A DNA stretch of 64,000 bases from Cellvibrionaceae bacterium AOL6 (GTDB lineage: Bacteria > Pseudomonadota > Gammaproteobacteria > Pseudomonadales > Cellvibrionaceae): the NCBI GenBank assembly GCA_003265435.1, contig NOXC01000003.1:1-64000 (forward strand), written 5' to 3'. Below, in pieces: positions 63,904 to 64,000 of the stretch. Each line of letters opens with the position of its first letter. The first letter of the stretch is position 1. A program made the translations under genes and the position numbers. The notes beneath the pieces are model-generated. The model did no database searches, was not told the DNA's origin, and saw nothing but the letters and a program-made list of their open reading frames with translations.

Positions 63904-64000
63904 TCAAGGACGGTCGACGCTAAGAACGGTTTTGACAAAGGGAATGGTGAGTTTGCGCTGGGCCTGCAGCGACGCCTCATCGAGCCGCTCCAGCAGCTCA
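63904..64000 (-). CDS. hda: DnaA regulatory inactivator Hda, 3' end only
   Basis: The last 31 codons, read into the window from beyond base 64000, give ELLERLDEASLQAQRKLTIP then FVKTVL and a stop at 63904-63906. This is the characteristic C-terminus of Hda, the DnaA-like AAA+ protein that stimulates ATP hydrolysis by DnaA with the beta clamp. Only the tail is seen. Confidence 0.85.
   Translation of the reverse strand, partial: ELLERLDEASLQAQRKLTIPFVKTVLSVDRP

Overview
The window is an ordinary, gene-dense chromosomal segment of an aerobic Gammaproteobacterium. Genes are tightly packed, often with 4-14 bp overlaps. There is no phage, insertion sequence, CRISPR array, rRNA or tRNA that I can see. 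Gene order (zapE-rplM-rpsI-petAB, ibaG-murA-hisGD, yrbG-kdsD-kdsC-lptCAB-rpoN-ptsN-rapZ-npr, mreBCD-maf-rng-yhdP, gatCAB) matches pseudomonad and marine gammaproteobacterial (Cellvibrionales-like) chromosomes. The large TonB-dependent receptor and a PA4642-family protein fit that placement; the genus is not identified.

Layout: 1-3.2 kb (minus) carries cytochrome bc1 petA-petB, with petB cut by the window edge, and rplM-rpsI. 3.4-6.4 kb holds zapE, zapG and a DegS-type protease. 6.4-10.6 kb (minus) is mlaC, ibaG, murA, hisG, hisD. 11.0-18.9 kb (plus) is the LPS-export and nitrogen-PTS cluster: yrbG, kdsD, kdsC, lptC, lptA, lptB, rpoN, ptsN, rapZ, npr. The usual mlaFED, mlaB and hpf are absent from it, and a near-consensus sigma-54 promoter lies upstream of rpoN. 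Then come mgtE, darP and msrB. 21.6-30.1 kb (minus) is the cell-shape cluster mreB-mreC-mreD-maf-rng-yhdP. 30.3-34.7 kb (plus) is gatCAB, a PA4642-like gene and cysZ.

34.7-41.4 kb is a TPP-riboswitch-controlled thiamin operon, thiC-thiO-thiS-thiG-thiDE-thiF, with a kinase/synthase fusion and a rhodanese domain fused to the ThiS-activating enzyme. 41.4-45.1 kb has a response regulator with a degenerate GGDEF domain, rhlB and a UDP-sugar epimerase. 45.4-52.5 kb has a TonB receptor, yihY, an arsC-like gene, wrbA, a DUF2069 gene and sppA.

52.5-58.8 kb is rich in DNA-repair genes. It includes an SRAP (YedK/HMCES) protein divergent from a YgjP-type zinc metalloprotease, and a FAN1-type nuclease overlapping a helicase with a Cas4-like nuclease domain. 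58.8-63.8 kb is a three-gene sensory operon: a soluble GAF histidine kinase, a periplasmic solute-binding lipoprotein with no transporter, and a hybrid histidine kinase with HPt domain. The last bases hold the 3' end of hda.

Most candidates for novelty are arrangements rather than unknown families: the lipoprotein/two-kinase operon, the SRAP-metalloprotease pair, the rpoN sigma-54 promoter with its structured leader, the stripped Mla locus, and an apparent ATC start codon for mreC.
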